Shown here: piece after piece, positions 33,942 to 43,225 of the stretch
Layout of the letters: each line of letters begins with the position of its first letter
Position numbering within the stretch: the stretch's first letter is position 1
Source: Planctomycetota bacterium
Lineage (GTDB): Bacteria > Planctomycetota > UBA1135 > JADKAF01
Length of the DNA stretch: 64,000 nucleotides
Assembly: GCA_016719295.1 (NCBI GenBank)
Contig: JADKAF010000001.1
Coordinates: 496,001 to 560,000 of the forward strand
Reading direction: 5' to 3'
Program-made: the position numbers and the translations under genes
Notes under the pieces: model-generated
Told to the model about the DNA's origin: nothing
Databases searched by the model: none
What the model saw: the letters and a program-made list of their open reading frames with translations, nothing else

Positions 33942-35945
33942 TCAGAGCGCGACGAGGCGCACGGGCTCGTCGTAGTAGGCCGCGCCTTGGCCGAGGTCGG
34001 TCTCGGCGGCGGCGACGAGGAGGTTCGCGCAGGCGCCCTCGCGGAGCATGCCGCCCTTGTCGAGGTGCAGGACCTCCGGGTGCACGCGCTCGTCGTGGAG
34101 CAGCTCGACCAGCAGGGCGCCGCGGCGGCTCGCGACGCGCGCGCGCGCGCCGGAGGGCAGCCCTCCGGCGGCCGAGGGATGCACGCGCGCGAGCGGCGGG
34201 CCCTCCCGCCGCGGCTGGGTGCGCTGTGAGGCCTGCGCCTCGGGCGTCGACACCGCGAGCAGGAGCAGCGGGAACTCCGCCGTCGTCCGCGGCGGGGGCG
34301 GCGGTGCTTCCGACAGGAGCTGCGCGCGCCCGTTCGGAGTCGCGAAGCGGCGCTGCTCGTGCGCGACGGGCGGCGCGAAGGGGCTGCGCGCGGGGCCCGA
34401 CCGCAGGCGCTCGAGATCGATGCCGTGCTCGGCCGTTCGACGCAGCAGGCGGCGCTTCCAGTCGTCGGGGCTGCCGGCGAGTGAATCCGCGAGCGCGCTG
34501 CCGCCGGTGCGGCGATCGAGCGCCGCGGCGAGCCCTTGCCAGATCGCGAGCTCGTGGCGCGCTTCGCCGGCGGGTGCTACCGCCGGCTCGGAGACGCGCA
34601 GGTAATGGTTGCCGTAGGCGCCGAGCAGATCGCTGTCCTCGAGCAGCGTCAGCGTCGGCAGCACGAGGTCGGCGGCGTCGGTCGTGTCGGTGGGATGCGT
34701 ATCGACGACCGCGACGAAGGGCACGCGCAGCAGCGCCTCGCGCACGCGCAGGGAGTCGGGCAGCATCGCGACCGGGTTCCCCGCGGTGATCCACAGGCAG
34801 TGCAGCTCGGGATCGCGCGCGGCGAGGATCTGCTCGCCGAGCAAGGGCTCCGAGAAGACGCGCGGGGCGCATGCCGGGCCGCGGAGGAAGCTCGTGTCGA
34901 AGGCGAAGCGCCGGCGGTAGTAGAACGACGCGCCGCCGCCGGGGACGCCCATGTTGCCGCACACCGCGGCGAGCGCGTCGATGGCGCGCACGATGCCACC
35001 GCCGTTCCTCCGCCGGCCCATGCCCCAGCCGACCTGGATCGCCGCGGGCTTGCTCTCCGCGTAGAGCGCGGCGAACGCCTCGAGCTCGCGCGGAGCGACG
35101 CCGGCCTCCGCCGCCCACGCGGCGAGCGTGCGCTCGAAGCAGAGCGAACGCAGCGCGTCTACGCCATCGGCGAAGCTCGCGAGCGAATGATCCTCGAGGC
35201 CGCGCTCGAAGACCCAGCGCAGCGCGCCGAAGGCCAGCCCCGCGTCGCCGCCGGGGCGCACCTGCAGGTAGAGGTCGCTCTCGTCGGCGCTGCGAGTGCG
35301 CAGCGGATCGATCGCGATCAGCTTCGCACCCGCGCGGCGGCACTCTTTCAGCAGCGGCAGGAGATGCACGTTCGATGCGTGCGGGTTCTTGCCCCAGAGC
35401 ACGATCGCGCGCGCGCGCCGCAAGTCGAAGAAGTCGTTCGACTCGCTCATGCCGAAGTCCAGGTCCTGCGCGGCCTCTCCGGCGCCGCTGCAGACGTCGC
35501 CGACCTTGGTCGAGGTCGGGCCGAAGAGCTCGAAGAGATAGTCTCCGAGCACCTTCAGCATCCCGAGCGAGCCGCCCGAGCGGTAATGCAGGATCGAGGC
35601 CGGACCGTGCTGCGCGCGCGCGGCGACCAGCTTCTCCGCGGCGAAGGCGAGCGCTTCGTCCCAGCTCACCGGCTCCAGCGGCGAGCCCTTGCCGCCGCGC
35701 CTAAGCAGCGGCCGGAGCAGGCGCTCGGGATGCTCATGGCGCCAGAGGAATCGGCTCGTCCGCTCGCAGAGGAACCCGCGCGTGATCGGGTCCTCGCGAT
35801 CGCCGCGCAGCGCCACCGCGCGCCCGTTCTCCACTTCGACGTGGAGGGTGCAGACGTCGGGGCAGTCGCGGCTGCAGGCGGTGCGCCGCAGCTCGCGCGG
35901 CGAGCTCGCTCGCGCGCTCTCGTTCGTCGTCCAGGCCTCGCTCAT
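33942..35945 (-). CDS. Molybdopterin oxidoreductase (DMSO reductase family)
   Basis: 667 residues. An N-terminal [4Fe-4S] site of form C-x3-C-x3-C-x27-C (Cys24, 28, 32 and 60, RTACSRDCPDVC...GFLC) is followed by the molybdopterin-binding fold: VGDVCSGAGEAAQDLDF, IVLWGKNPHASNVH, and the C-terminal cofactor-binding domain near PEVLHLDKGGMLREGACANL. It resembles formate-dehydrogenase/thiosulfate-reductase-like members. No Tat signal, so it is probably cytoplasmic. The middle of the C-terminal region is Pro/Arg-rich (SEAPPPPPRTTAEF). The substrate is not shown. Its stop is 116 bp from the sulfurylase gene and its start overlaps the 37078 gene. Confidence 0.88.
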   Translation of the reverse strand: MSEAWTTNESARASSPRELRRTACSRDCPDVCTLHVEVENGRAVALRGDREDPITRGFLCERTSRFLWRHEHPERLLRPLLRRGGKGSPLEPVSWDEALAFAAEKLVAARAQHGPASILHYRSGGSLGMLKVLGDYLFELFGPTSTKVGDVCSGAGEAAQDLDFGMSESNDFFDLRRARAIVLWGKNPHASNVHLLPLLKECRRAGAKLIAIDPLRTRSADESDLYLQVRPGGDAGLAFGALRWVFERGLEDHSLASFADGVDALRSLCFERTLAAWAAEAGVAPRELEAFAALYAESKPAAIQVGWGMGRRRNGGGIVRAIDALAAVCGNMGVPGGGASFYYRRRFAFDTSFLRGPACAPRVFSEPLLGEQILAARDPELHCLWITAGNPVAMLPDSLRVREALLRVPFVAVVDTHPTDTTDAADLVLPTLTLLEDSDLLGAYGNHYLRVSEPAVAPAGEARHELAIWQGLAAALDRRTGGSALADSLAGSPDDWKRRLLRRTAEHGIDLERLRSGPARSPFAPPVAHEQRRFATPNGRAQLLSEAPPPPPRTTAEFPLLLLAVSTPEAQASQRTQPRREGPPLARVHPSAAGGLPSGARARVASRRGALLVELLHDERVHPEVLHLDKGGMLREGACANLLVAAAETDLGQGAAYYDEPVRLVAL

Positions 35946-37078
35946 CGCGCGTCCTCCGGAGTTCCTCCGCCGCTGCGTTTCCGCTCGGGCTCGCGCAGCA
36001 GGCCGTGCTCGCGCAGCACGGCGCGGGCGTGCTCGCCGACGCGGGCGCGGCGGGCGATCCGCGCCTGCCGCTGCGCCGCGCTCCCGGCTCTCGCGCCGGG
36101 AGCCTCCAGCGCGCGATCGATGAGCTCGATCCACGCGTCGCGCGTCTTGGCGCGCGCGAAGCTCGCGCGCAGCTTCGCCGGATCGCTGCCGTGCTCGGCG
36201 AAGGCGAAGAGCAGGCGCTCGCGCAGCCCCTCGTGCTCCTCGCGCAGGCGCGCCTCGGGATCGAGGTAGATCGTGGCCGCCGCCTCGACCCAGGTGCGGT
36301 GCTGATAGTAGGCGAGGAAGCGCGTGCGGATCGCCTCGTAGAGCTTCTCGCGCTTGACGTTCGCCGGGATCGGGGAGCTGAAGGAGCGATCCTTCGCGAC
36401 CGCTCGGGCGAAGGCGATGACATCGACGTCCGGCATGTCGATCGGCTGCGTCGACGCGAAGGCATGGTAGAGCTGCACGCCGCGATACGCGGTGCCGGAG
36501 AGGTCGCAGTAGGCGCGGCGGAAGTGCTCGGCGGCGGCATCGTGCTCGGCGGCGAAGTCGAGCTGCGCGCAGAGGTAGGCGTGCAGCAGGTCCGACTGCG
36601 GGTGATGGCCCCAGAGCAGGAGCCAGAGCTGGTCGGCGTCGGGCAGGGCCGCGCGCCAGCGGATGCCGCAGTTCCTCCCGAAGTCGTAGCCCACCGCGAG
36701 CGGGAACGGCGGCCAGGTGGCGGCGACGGCGAAGCGCTGCTCGTAGTACGGATTGGCGTCGCTCTCGGCGGGAGCGAAGGCACGCTCGATCTCGCCGCGG
36801 CGGAAGGGCCCCGGCGCATAGGTCGCGGGATCGTGGAACGCAGGCTCCGGGGCGGGCTCGATCGCGAGCTCCGCGCGCGCTCGCTCGACCAGCGCCAGGA
36901 GGCGCTGGAGCTCGGGGTCGACATCCGCGCGCAAGCGCGCGTCGATCCCTTCGAGCACCGCGCGGCGCGGCGCTTCGTCGAGGGCCGAGAACGAGCGCCA
37001 CGCCGCGGTGACGGGATCCTCGGCCGGCTCCTGCGCGAGGGGTGCCACGAAGAGCAGAGCCAAGGCGAGCGGCGACAT
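35942..37078 (-). CDS. Secreted protein of unknown function
   Basis: 378 residues. A short signal peptide (MSPLALALLFVAPLAQEPAE) precedes a helical protein rich in Ala, Arg, Tyr and Trp, for example AYLCAQLDFAAEHDAAAEHF, a TPR/tetratricopeptide-like helix. A Pro/Arg/Gly tail closes it. I recognise no domain. ATG at 37078 begins the signal peptide. The stop overlaps the molybdopterin oxidoreductase start (ATGA), so the two are probably co-transcribed, but I see no functional link. Confidence 0.75.
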   Translation of the reverse strand: MSPLALALLFVAPLAQEPAEDPVTAAWRSFSALDEAPRRAVLEGIDARLRADVDPELQRLLALVERARAELAIEPAPEPAFHDPATYAPGPFRRGEIERAFAPAESDANPYYEQRFAVAATWPPFPLAVGYDFGRNCGIRWRAALPDADQLWLLLWGHHPQSDLLHAYLCAQLDFAAEHDAAAEHFRRAYCDLSGTAYRGVQLYHAFASTQPIDMPDVDVIAFARAVAKDRSFSSPIPANVKREKLYEAIRTRFLAYYQHRTWVEAAATIYLDPEARLREEHEGLRERLLFAFAEHGSDPAKLRASFARAKTRDAWIELIDRALEAPGARAGSAAQRQARIARRARVGEHARAVLREHGLLREPERKRSGGGTPEDAR

Positions 37079-37169
37079 GGGCAGAAGGATCGACGAGCCC
37101 GCGCGGGGCCGCAAGAGGGTCGCCGCGCGCGAGCACGAGGAGTATCCTGCGCCGCAACGAGGAGGTCCG

Positions 37170-37589
37170 ATGCAGTTTCGCTTCTTGCATGACACGCCGC
37201 TGCGCTGGAAGGACATCGACAGCGAAGGTGTGCTGAACCACGCGGTGTACCTGACCCTCGTCGAGCAGGCGCGCTACGCCTACTTCCAGGAGATGGGATT
37301 CCTGCGCGATGGGCGCGTCAGCTTCCTCCTCGGCGAGGTCGCCGCGCGCTACGAGAAGCCGGGCCTGCTCCGCCACCGCGTGCTCACCATCGCGGTGCGC
37401 ACCGCGCGACTCGGGGGCAAGAGCTTCGACATGGACTACGAGGTGCGCGCCGGCAACGAGCGCCTCGCGAGGATCACCCAGACGCTGGTCTGGGTCGACG
37501 CGGAGCTCCAGAGCTGCGAGATCCCGGCTACGGTGCGCTCCAAGATCGCGGCCTTCGAGCAGATCGCCGAGCGCGCGGCGCGCGCTTGA
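37170..37589 (+). CDS. Hotdog-fold acyl-CoA thioesterase
   Basis: 139 residues from ATG at 37170 with GGAGG four bases upstream. The 4-hydroxybenzoyl-CoA thioesterase/YbgC motif is clear: RWKDIDSEGVLNHAVYLTLV, with the catalytic Asp in the D-x-x-G-x-x-N-H-x-x-Y pattern, then EQARYAYFQEMGF. It hydrolyses acyl-CoA thioesters; the chain is not shown. Divergent from the 37078 gene and 4 bp before apaH, with which it probably forms an operon. Confidence 0.9.
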   Translation: MQFRFLHDTPLRWKDIDSEGVLNHAVYLTLVEQARYAYFQEMGFLRDGRVSFLLGEVAARYEKPGLLRHRVLTIAVRTARLGGKSFDMDYEVRAGNERLARITQTLVWVDAELQSCEIPATVRSKIAAFEQIAERAARA

Positions 37590-37593
37590 TCGG

Positions 37594-38400
37594 ATGGCCA
37601 TCTACGCCATCGGGGACATCCAGGGCTGCTACGCGACGCTCGAGGCGCTGATCCACGCCCTGCCGCTCCAAGGCGGCGACCGCCTCTGGCTCGCCGGCGA
37701 CCTGGTGAACCGCGGCCCGCGCTCGCTCGACGTCCTGCGCTGGGCGAAGGCGCAGGGCGAGCGGCTGAGCTGCGTGCTCGGCAACCACGACCTCCATTTG
37801 CTCGGCGTCGCCTGCGGCGAGCGCTCGCTCGGCAAGAAGGACACCTTGCTGCCGATCCTCGCGGCGCCCGATCGCGACGAGCTGCTCGACTGGCTCGCGC
37901 ATCGACCGCTCCTGCATCGCGAAGGCACGCGCGTGCTCGTGCACGCCGGCCTCCCCGCGTGGTGGAGCGTCGAGGAGTGCGAAGCCGTCGCGCGTGAGAT
38001 CGAGGATCGCCTGCGCTCCCCTCGCCGCGGGCGCCATCTCGCGCGCTTGGAGATGCTCCCGGTGCCGCCGCTCTGGACGCCAGCGATGAAAGGGCGCGCG
38101 CGACGTGCGCTGGCCGTCGCCGCGTTCACGCGCATGCGCGCCTGCCGCCTCGACGGCTCACTCGAGCTCGCGCCGAAAGGTCCTCCGGCGAGCTTCGCTC
38201 CCGGGCTCGTGCCGTGGTTCCACGTGCCCGAGCGCCGCTGGCGCGGCACCACCGTGGTCTGCGGTCACTGGGCGGCGCTCGGCCTCGTGCTCGAGCCCGA
38301 GCTCTGCGCGTTGGATAGCGGCTGCGTGTGGGGGCAGCAGCTCACGGCGGTGCGGCTCGAGGATGGGCGCGTGTGGCAGCAGCGGCGGATCGATCCCTGA
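37594..38400 (+). CDS. apaH: Bis(5'-nucleosyl)-tetraphosphatase, symmetrical (ApaH)
   Basis: 268 residues (E. coli ApaH 282). Metallophosphoesterase motifs in order: IGDIQGCYATLEAL, AGDLVNRGPRSLDVLRWA, VLGNHDLHLLGVACG, VHAGLPAWWS and VVCGHWAALGL. ApaH cleaves Ap4A symmetrically to two ADP; it also removes Np4 caps from RNA in E. coli. ATG at 37594. In many Gammaproteobacteria it follows ksgA; here its partner is a thioesterase. Confidence 0.93.
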   Translation: MAIYAIGDIQGCYATLEALIHALPLQGGDRLWLAGDLVNRGPRSLDVLRWAKAQGERLSCVLGNHDLHLLGVACGERSLGKKDTLLPILAAPDRDELLDWLAHRPLLHREGTRVLVHAGLPAWWSVEECEAVAREIEDRLRSPRRGRHLARLEMLPVPPLWTPAMKGRARRALAVAAFTRMRACRLDGSLELAPKGPPASFAPGLVPWFHVPERRWRGTTVVCGHWAALGLVLEPELCALDSGCVWGQQLTAVRLEDGRVWQQRRIDP

Positions 38401-38415
38401 CGCGCCGGCTCGCCG

Positions 38416-39999
38416 TCACACGTAGATCCGGTAATCCATCTCGGGGAACACGTTGTCGCGTCCCTCCCAATCCGAGAGCCGGTCCTCCAGGAAGCGCCCG
38501 CTGCGGATCTGGTCGCGCAGGTTGCGGAAGCGGTGCAGGTGCTCGCGGATGCGGCGGATCGCGTAAGGCACGACGCTGCCCGTCGTGAGGATGAAGGCCC
38601 AGTCGCTCGACTGCGCGAGCAGGAGCTCGCGCGCGGCCTGATTGAGCGAGCGACGGAGCAGGCCGCGCCCCTCGGGGTGCGCCTTCGCGAGCTCGACCAT
38701 CTCGCGTTCGGCGTGGTGCACGTGGCGGTAGATCCACGCGTTCTGGCCGTTCAACCAGACTTGGCTCGAGCCCTCGGCGCCCCAGGAGGACGGGTTCACG
38801 TGCAGGGTCTGGAGGTCGCGATCCTCGTCGAGGATCTCCGCGGCGTGGCGCGTGACGATGCCGTCCTGGCCCTCGTGCGCGCGGCGGAAGACATGCTCCA
38901 GGAACCACGGGCCCTCGAACCACCAGTGGCCGAAGAGCTCGGCGTCGTACATCGAGGTCACCACCGGCACGCGACCGAGCAAGCCGAGGAGGTGCTTGCA
39001 CTGGTGATGCCGGTTGTGCACGAAGTGCTCGGCGTGCTGTCGCGCGCGGCCCTTGGCGACCTCGGGGTCGTAGAGCTCCTTCTGGAAGAGCGGGACCTTG
39101 CCGGTGACGCGGTGGTACTTGAAGCCCAGCGAGCGGCGCGCCTCGTCGGCGTGCAAGAACCCGCGCAGGTCCTCGATCGGCGCATCGAAGCCGATGTCGC
39201 GATAGAACTCGCGGTAGTCGGGATCGCCGGGATAGCCGCTGTCGGCGCTCCACACCTGCCGGCCCGTCTCGATGTCACGTGCGAAGGCCGCGGGTCCGGC
39301 GGGGGTGCGCACGGGAGCGTAGGTCCCGTAGCAGGGACGCGGATCGCCGAGCAGCACCGAGTGCGAGTCGACGAAGAAGAACTCGAGCCCCTGCTCTTCC
39401 AGCAGCGCGTCGATGCCGGGCGCGTACGCGCACTCCGATAGCCAGATGCCGCGCGGTCGGCGGCCGAAGTGCTTGGTGTAGTTCTTCACCGCGGCGCGGA
39501 GCTGCGCGCGGCGGACGTCGTCGCCCGACATCAGCGGCAGGTAGCCGTGCGTGGCCGGGCAGGTCACGATCTCGAGCGAGCCCTCCTCCATGTGGTCGCG
39601 GAAGCCGCGGATGAGATCGCCGTGGCAGCGCTCGTCGAGGACGCGCGCGGCCTGATCGTAGAGCTCGAGGTGCATCGCGGCCGAGCGAACGAGTCGCGGG
39701 TCCGTGGTGCGCCGTTCGACCTCGAGCTTCGCGAGCTCGCGGAGCTTCTTCAGCCGCGCGCGGTAGCGCGCGATCAGCATCGGATCGCGCAGCATCTCCA
39801 CCAGCGGCGGCGTCATGGTCATCGTGATGCGGAAGCGCACGCCGTCGGCGCGCATCCGATCGAAGGCCGCGAGCAGCGGGACGTAGGTCTCCGAGATCGC
39901 CTCGAAGAGCCAGTCCTCCTCCAGGAACTCGACGTGCTCGGGATGGCGCACCCAAGGCAGGTGCGCATGCAGCACGATGCAGAGCTTGCCGTAGATCAC
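38416..39999 (-). CDS. GH57 1,4-alpha-glucan branching enzyme
   Basis: 527 residues, like the Thermus/Thermococcus GH57 branching enzymes. Catalytic nucleophile Glu in GIWLSECAYAPGIDALLEE, acid/base Asp in VVTSMYDAELFGHWWFEGPW. VIYGKLCIVLHAHLPWVRH opens the GH57 beta/alpha barrel, and the C-terminal helical domain contains LNGQNAWIYRHVHHAEREM. It makes alpha-1,6 branches in glycogen. GTG at 39999 overlaps the GlgA stop (GTGA), which is strong coupling evidence. No GlgB-type (GH13) branching enzyme is in the window. Confidence 0.93.
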   Translation of the reverse strand: MIYGKLCIVLHAHLPWVRHPEHVEFLEEDWLFEAISETYVPLLAAFDRMRADGVRFRITMTMTPPLVEMLRDPMLIARYRARLKKLRELAKLEVERRTTDPRLVRSAAMHLELYDQAARVLDERCHGDLIRGFRDHMEEGSLEIVTCPATHGYLPLMSGDDVRRAQLRAAVKNYTKHFGRRPRGIWLSECAYAPGIDALLEEQGLEFFFVDSHSVLLGDPRPCYGTYAPVRTPAGPAAFARDIETGRQVWSADSGYPGDPDYREFYRDIGFDAPIEDLRGFLHADEARRSLGFKYHRVTGKVPLFQKELYDPEVAKGRARQHAEHFVHNRHHQCKHLLGLLGRVPVVTSMYDAELFGHWWFEGPWFLEHVFRRAHEGQDGIVTRHAAEILDEDRDLQTLHVNPSSWGAEGSSQVWLNGQNAWIYRHVHHAEREMVELAKAHPEGRGLLRRSLNQAARELLLAQSSDWAFILTTGSVVPYAIRRIREHLHRFRNLRDQIRSGRFLEDRLSDWEGRDNVFPEMDYRIYV

Positions 40000-42413
40000 G
40001 TCCTCGGCTCCTCGAAGGCGAGCTCGTCGTCGCTGCGGAGGTGGAAGGTCTGCGACGAGGGGTGGGCGGACGTCCAGGAGACGCCTTCCGGCGGCTGCGA
40101 GGTGGGGGCGACGCTCGGCTCGGCGCCTTCGCCGACGTAGGCGCGGCGCGAGAAGCGCGCTCGCACCACGGCCTGCTTCTGCTCCTGCTCCTGCAGGTGC
40201 TCTTCCGCTCGCGCCTCCGCCTTCTCGATCTCCGCGCTCGCCTTGCGCTGCGCCGCGGCGCCTTCGCGCACGGCCGCGCGCGCTCGCTCGGGCTCGGAGC
40301 GCGCCAGCGGAGAACGCTCGGGATCGCGGCGGTGACGGGGCACCTTCTGCACCGGCTCCTCCCAGTCGATCATCTCGCGCGCGGGACCGGCGACCGTGAT
40401 GCCGAAGTCGAGCCCCGGCACCTTGCCGTGGTAGTCGAGCAGGCCGAGCGGAGCGTCGTGGCCCTCGGGGATCGCGACGGGGATCCACATGCGGTGCACG
40501 CGCGGGCTCACGCGATCGGCGGGCATCCGCACTTGGTTCGACGACTTCCGCCAGTGCACGTAGCCATCGTGCTCGCGGTAGAGCTCGATCTCGGCGAGAT
40601 AGGCGTGCGTCGGCGTCACGCGGAACCAGCGATCGCCGAAGTCGACGTCGAGCGGCTCCTCGAGCTGATGCCCGCTGTCGAGATCGCGGAGGCGCACGCG
40701 CAGCGCGAGGCCCGTCTCTAGCTGCGACTGCAGGCGGTCGCGCGTTCCACTCGCCACCTCCCAGTAGAGGAAGAGGCTCGAGTGGTTCTGCACCTGCAGC
40801 ACCGCGGCGTCTTCTTGGTAGCGCGCCGGCAGCGGCGGGCCCCATTCCATGAACGGGCCCTTCGTCGTCGCGACGCGGCGACCCTGATCCTCGGCCGGAT
40901 CGCGCGGCGGCTTTCCCGCGCGCTCGCGATGCACCATGCGGAACATCATCGCGTAGCGCTTGGCGCTCGTCGGCCAGGAGTAGTCCTGCTGCATGCCGCG
41001 GCGGCGCAGCGCGTCCCAGCCCGGCTTGTCGTCGTAGTAGGCGGCGAGCGCGCGATCGACGGCGCGCAGCAGCGCCTGCGAGGTGTAGCGGTCGAACTGG
41101 AAGCCGGTCGCGCGCGCGCGCTCGATGTTCTCCGCGTTGGCGTCGATCACCGTGTCGGCGAGACCGCCGGTGGCGTGCACGATCGGCACCGCGCCGTAGC
41201 GCAGCGCGTGGAGCTGCACCAGCCCGCAGGGCTCGAAGCGCGAGGGGACCAGCAGCGCGTCGCATCCGGCGGTGAGCTGATGCGCGAGCTTCTCGGTGTA
41301 AGCCGAGGTCCCGGCCACCTTGCCCTCGAAGCGCTTGCCGAGCTCCTTCATCCGGCGCTCGTACTCCTTGTCGCCCTGGCCGAGCCACACGAGCTGCAGG
41401 TCGCGGCGCGCCAAGGCCTCGGTGCTCTCGATCAGGAGGTCGATGCCCTTCTGGTCGGCGAGGCGTCCGCAGAAGCCGATCAGCATCTTGCCGGGATCGA
41501 CCGGCAGCTTCATCTGCTGCTGCAGCGCGCGCTTGCACTCGGCCTTGCCGGCGAGGTCCTCGGCGTCGAAGGGCGCTTCGAGCTCCTTGTCCTTCCGCGG
41601 GTCCCACGCGGCGACGTCGATGCCGTTCACGATGCCGAGGAGCTGGCGGCGACGGCGCTGCAGCACGCCTTCCAGGCCGGCGCCCCAGCGCGCGTCCTCG
41701 ATCTCGCGCGCGTAGCGGCGCGAGACGGTGGTGATCACGTCGGAGTAGAGGATGCCGCCCTTCAGCGGATTGATGCGGCCGTGGTACTCGAGGCGGTCCT
41801 GGTGATAGAGCTCTTCGGGCAGCCCGAGCTGCGGCAGGATCCACGCGTCGCAGAGGCCCTGGTAGCCCAGGTTGTGGATCGTGAGCACGACGGGCTTGCC
41901 GGCGATCGCGGGGTCTTCCTTGTAGACCGTCGCGCGGAAGATGGGCACGAAGCTCGCCTGCCAGTCGTGCACGTGGAAGATGTCGGCCTTCACCTCGGGG
42001 ATCTGGCGCACCGCTTCCAGCACGGCCTTGTTGAACAGCGCGAAGCGCAGACCATTGTCGGAGAAGTCGCGTCCCGCTTGCTGGTAGATCCCGTCGCGAT
42101 CGAAGAGCTCGGGGCAATCGAAGAAGAGCAGGCGCTGGCCCGCCGGTCCTTTCGCCGCGATGACCCGGAAGACGTAGGTGCGCTGCGGCACCTCGACGGC
42201 GAGGTGCTCGTGGAGCACGATCGGTTCGCGGATCTTCTCGCGCGCGCTGCGGTAGAGCGGCAGCGCGGTCGAGACCTCGAGGCCGATCGCCTCGAGCGCT
42301 CCGGGCAGCGAGCCGCCGACGTCGCCGAGGCCGCCCGTCTTGGCGTACGGGATGACCTCCGAGAACACGCAGAGGATCTGCAGGGGCTTCTTGACGACGC
42401 TTGAGCTCGACAT
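39996..42413 (-). CDS. glgA: Glycogen synthase (GT5) with C-terminal DUF4912-like extension
   Basis: 805 residues versus about 480 usual. The first 500 are ADP-glucose-type glycogen synthase: ILCVFSEVIPYAKTGGLGDV (KTGGLGDV loop), VHDWQASFVPIF, TIHNLGYQG, NGIDVAAWDP, GRLADQKGIDL and PSRFEPCGLVQLHALRYG. Residues about 540-690 match a DUF4912-like beta domain (AVLQVQNHSSLFLYWEV). A charged helical tail (ASAEIEKAEARAEEHLQEQE) and a Ser/Thr/Pro end follow. The extension may be a carbohydrate-binding or protein-contact module. It shares an operon with the GH57 branching enzyme by GTGA overlap. Confidence 0.92.
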   Translation of the reverse strand: MSSSSVVKKPLQILCVFSEVIPYAKTGGLGDVGGSLPGALEAIGLEVSTALPLYRSAREKIREPIVLHEHLAVEVPQRTYVFRVIAAKGPAGQRLLFFDCPELFDRDGIYQQAGRDFSDNGLRFALFNKAVLEAVRQIPEVKADIFHVHDWQASFVPIFRATVYKEDPAIAGKPVVLTIHNLGYQGLCDAWILPQLGLPEELYHQDRLEYHGRINPLKGGILYSDVITTVSRRYAREIEDARWGAGLEGVLQRRRRQLLGIVNGIDVAAWDPRKDKELEAPFDAEDLAGKAECKRALQQQMKLPVDPGKMLIGFCGRLADQKGIDLLIESTEALARRDLQLVWLGQGDKEYERRMKELGKRFEGKVAGTSAYTEKLAHQLTAGCDALLVPSRFEPCGLVQLHALRYGAVPIVHATGGLADTVIDANAENIERARATGFQFDRYTSQALLRAVDRALAAYYDDKPGWDALRRRGMQQDYSWPTSAKRYAMMFRMVHRERAGKPPRDPAEDQGRRVATTKGPFMEWGPPLPARYQEDAAVLQVQNHSSLFLYWEVASGTRDRLQSQLETGLALRVRLRDLDSGHQLEEPLDVDFGDRWFRVTPTHAYLAEIELYREHDGYVHWRKSSNQVRMPADRVSPRVHRMWIPVAIPEGHDAPLGLLDYHGKVPGLDFGITVAGPAREMIDWEEPVQKVPRHRRDPERSPLARSEPERARAAVREGAAAQRKASAEIEKAEARAEEHLQEQEQKQAVVRARFSRRAYVGEGAEPSVAPTSQPPEGVSWTSAHPSSQTFHLRSDDELAFEEPRT

Positions 42414-42568
42414 CTCCGGGTGGGCTCGGGGAGGGAGAGGGGCGCCAAGGTACCGGAGTGAGAGGGGCGGGGAAAGCGCGCGCGCTCCGCGGGCATTCGT
42501 CTGGCATGCTGTCGCCGCGCCGCGCGGCGGCGCTCACGGCAGGGAACTTCGGCTCCGGAAACACGGCG

Positions 42569-43213
42569 ATGCAACCAGCGCTCGCACGATCGACCGGGCA
42601 CGGCGGCGCGCTCGGCGCGTTGCTCGCGCTCGCGGCTTGCTCCACCGCGTGGGAGCCGCCGACCTACTTCGTCTTCGAGGATCTGGATCCCGCGCTGCCG
42701 CCGCGCTTGAGGAGCGCCGTCGCGGCCCACGGCTTCCAGCCGCTCGACGCCGACGAAGCGCGCGCGCTCGGCGTAGGGGAGCGCGATTGCGCCTTCCGCC
42801 TCGCCGGCATCCGCACCAGCCAGCAGCTCTTGGAGGCGAAGCGCGCGCTCGAGGAGGTCCTGCGCGAGGCGGCCATCGAGGCGCGTCCGCTGCGCGCGGA
42901 GCTGCGCTACGGCTGCGTCGCCGTGCCCCCGAGCGCGGCGAGCAGCACGCTCGTCGCGCGCGGTCGGGCGACGCCGGGTGCTACGCTGCGCCTCGACGTG
43001 GGCGGCGCCGAGCTCCTCGGGGCGAGCGCGCTGGAGGACGGCATCTGGAGCCTCTCGGTGCCGAGCTCGCCGGCGCTCGAGGCGCGTGGTGGGTGGATCT
43101 ACGGCGAAGCCGCGAAGGGCGCCGCGCGTCAGCTCTTCCGCTTGAACCTGCTCACCGGCTCGCAGGAGTCGATCGTCGCGAGCGACCTGCCGACCGATAG
43201 CGCGCTGCGCTGA
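42569..43213 (+). CDS. Hypothetical lipoprotein
   Basis: About 214 residues from ATG at 42569. The N-terminus MQPALARSTGHGGALGALLA leads to lipobox LLALAAC, so a lipoprotein. The mature part has a mixed alpha/beta half with an Ala/Glu helix (LEAKRALEEVLREAAIEARP) and a beta half with no motif I recognise. The frame is open upstream through other possible starts (42506); 42569 is preferred because it gives a compact signal. Divergent from glgA across about 155 bp, and convergent with the 43969 gene. Confidence 0.65.
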   Translation: MQPALARSTGHGGALGALLALAACSTAWEPPTYFVFEDLDPALPPRLRSAVAAHGFQPLDADEARALGVGERDCAFRLAGIRTSQQLLEAKRALEEVLREAAIEARPLRAELRYGCVAVPPSAASSTLVARGRATPGATLRLDVGGAELLGASALEDGIWSLSVPSSPALEARGGWIYGEAAKGAARQLFRLNLLTGSQESIVASDLPTDSALR

Positions 43214-43225
43214 CGGCCGCGGCGC

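Noticed and set aside
32089..35343. Sulfurylase frame extended through the molybdopterin gene
   Set aside because: The upstream part is an Arg/Ala-rich antisense-like shadow; the sulfurylase starts at ATG 33825.
33942..37601. 1219-codon frame upstream of the molybdopterin oxidoreductase
   Set aside because: Fe-S start at 35945 is clear and the upstream frame is low-complexity shadow of the 37078 gene.
38416..42645. 1409-codon frame fusing branching enzyme and GlgA
   Set aside because: Only residues after VIYGKLC match the branching enzyme; GlgA is in another frame and ends by GTGA overlap.
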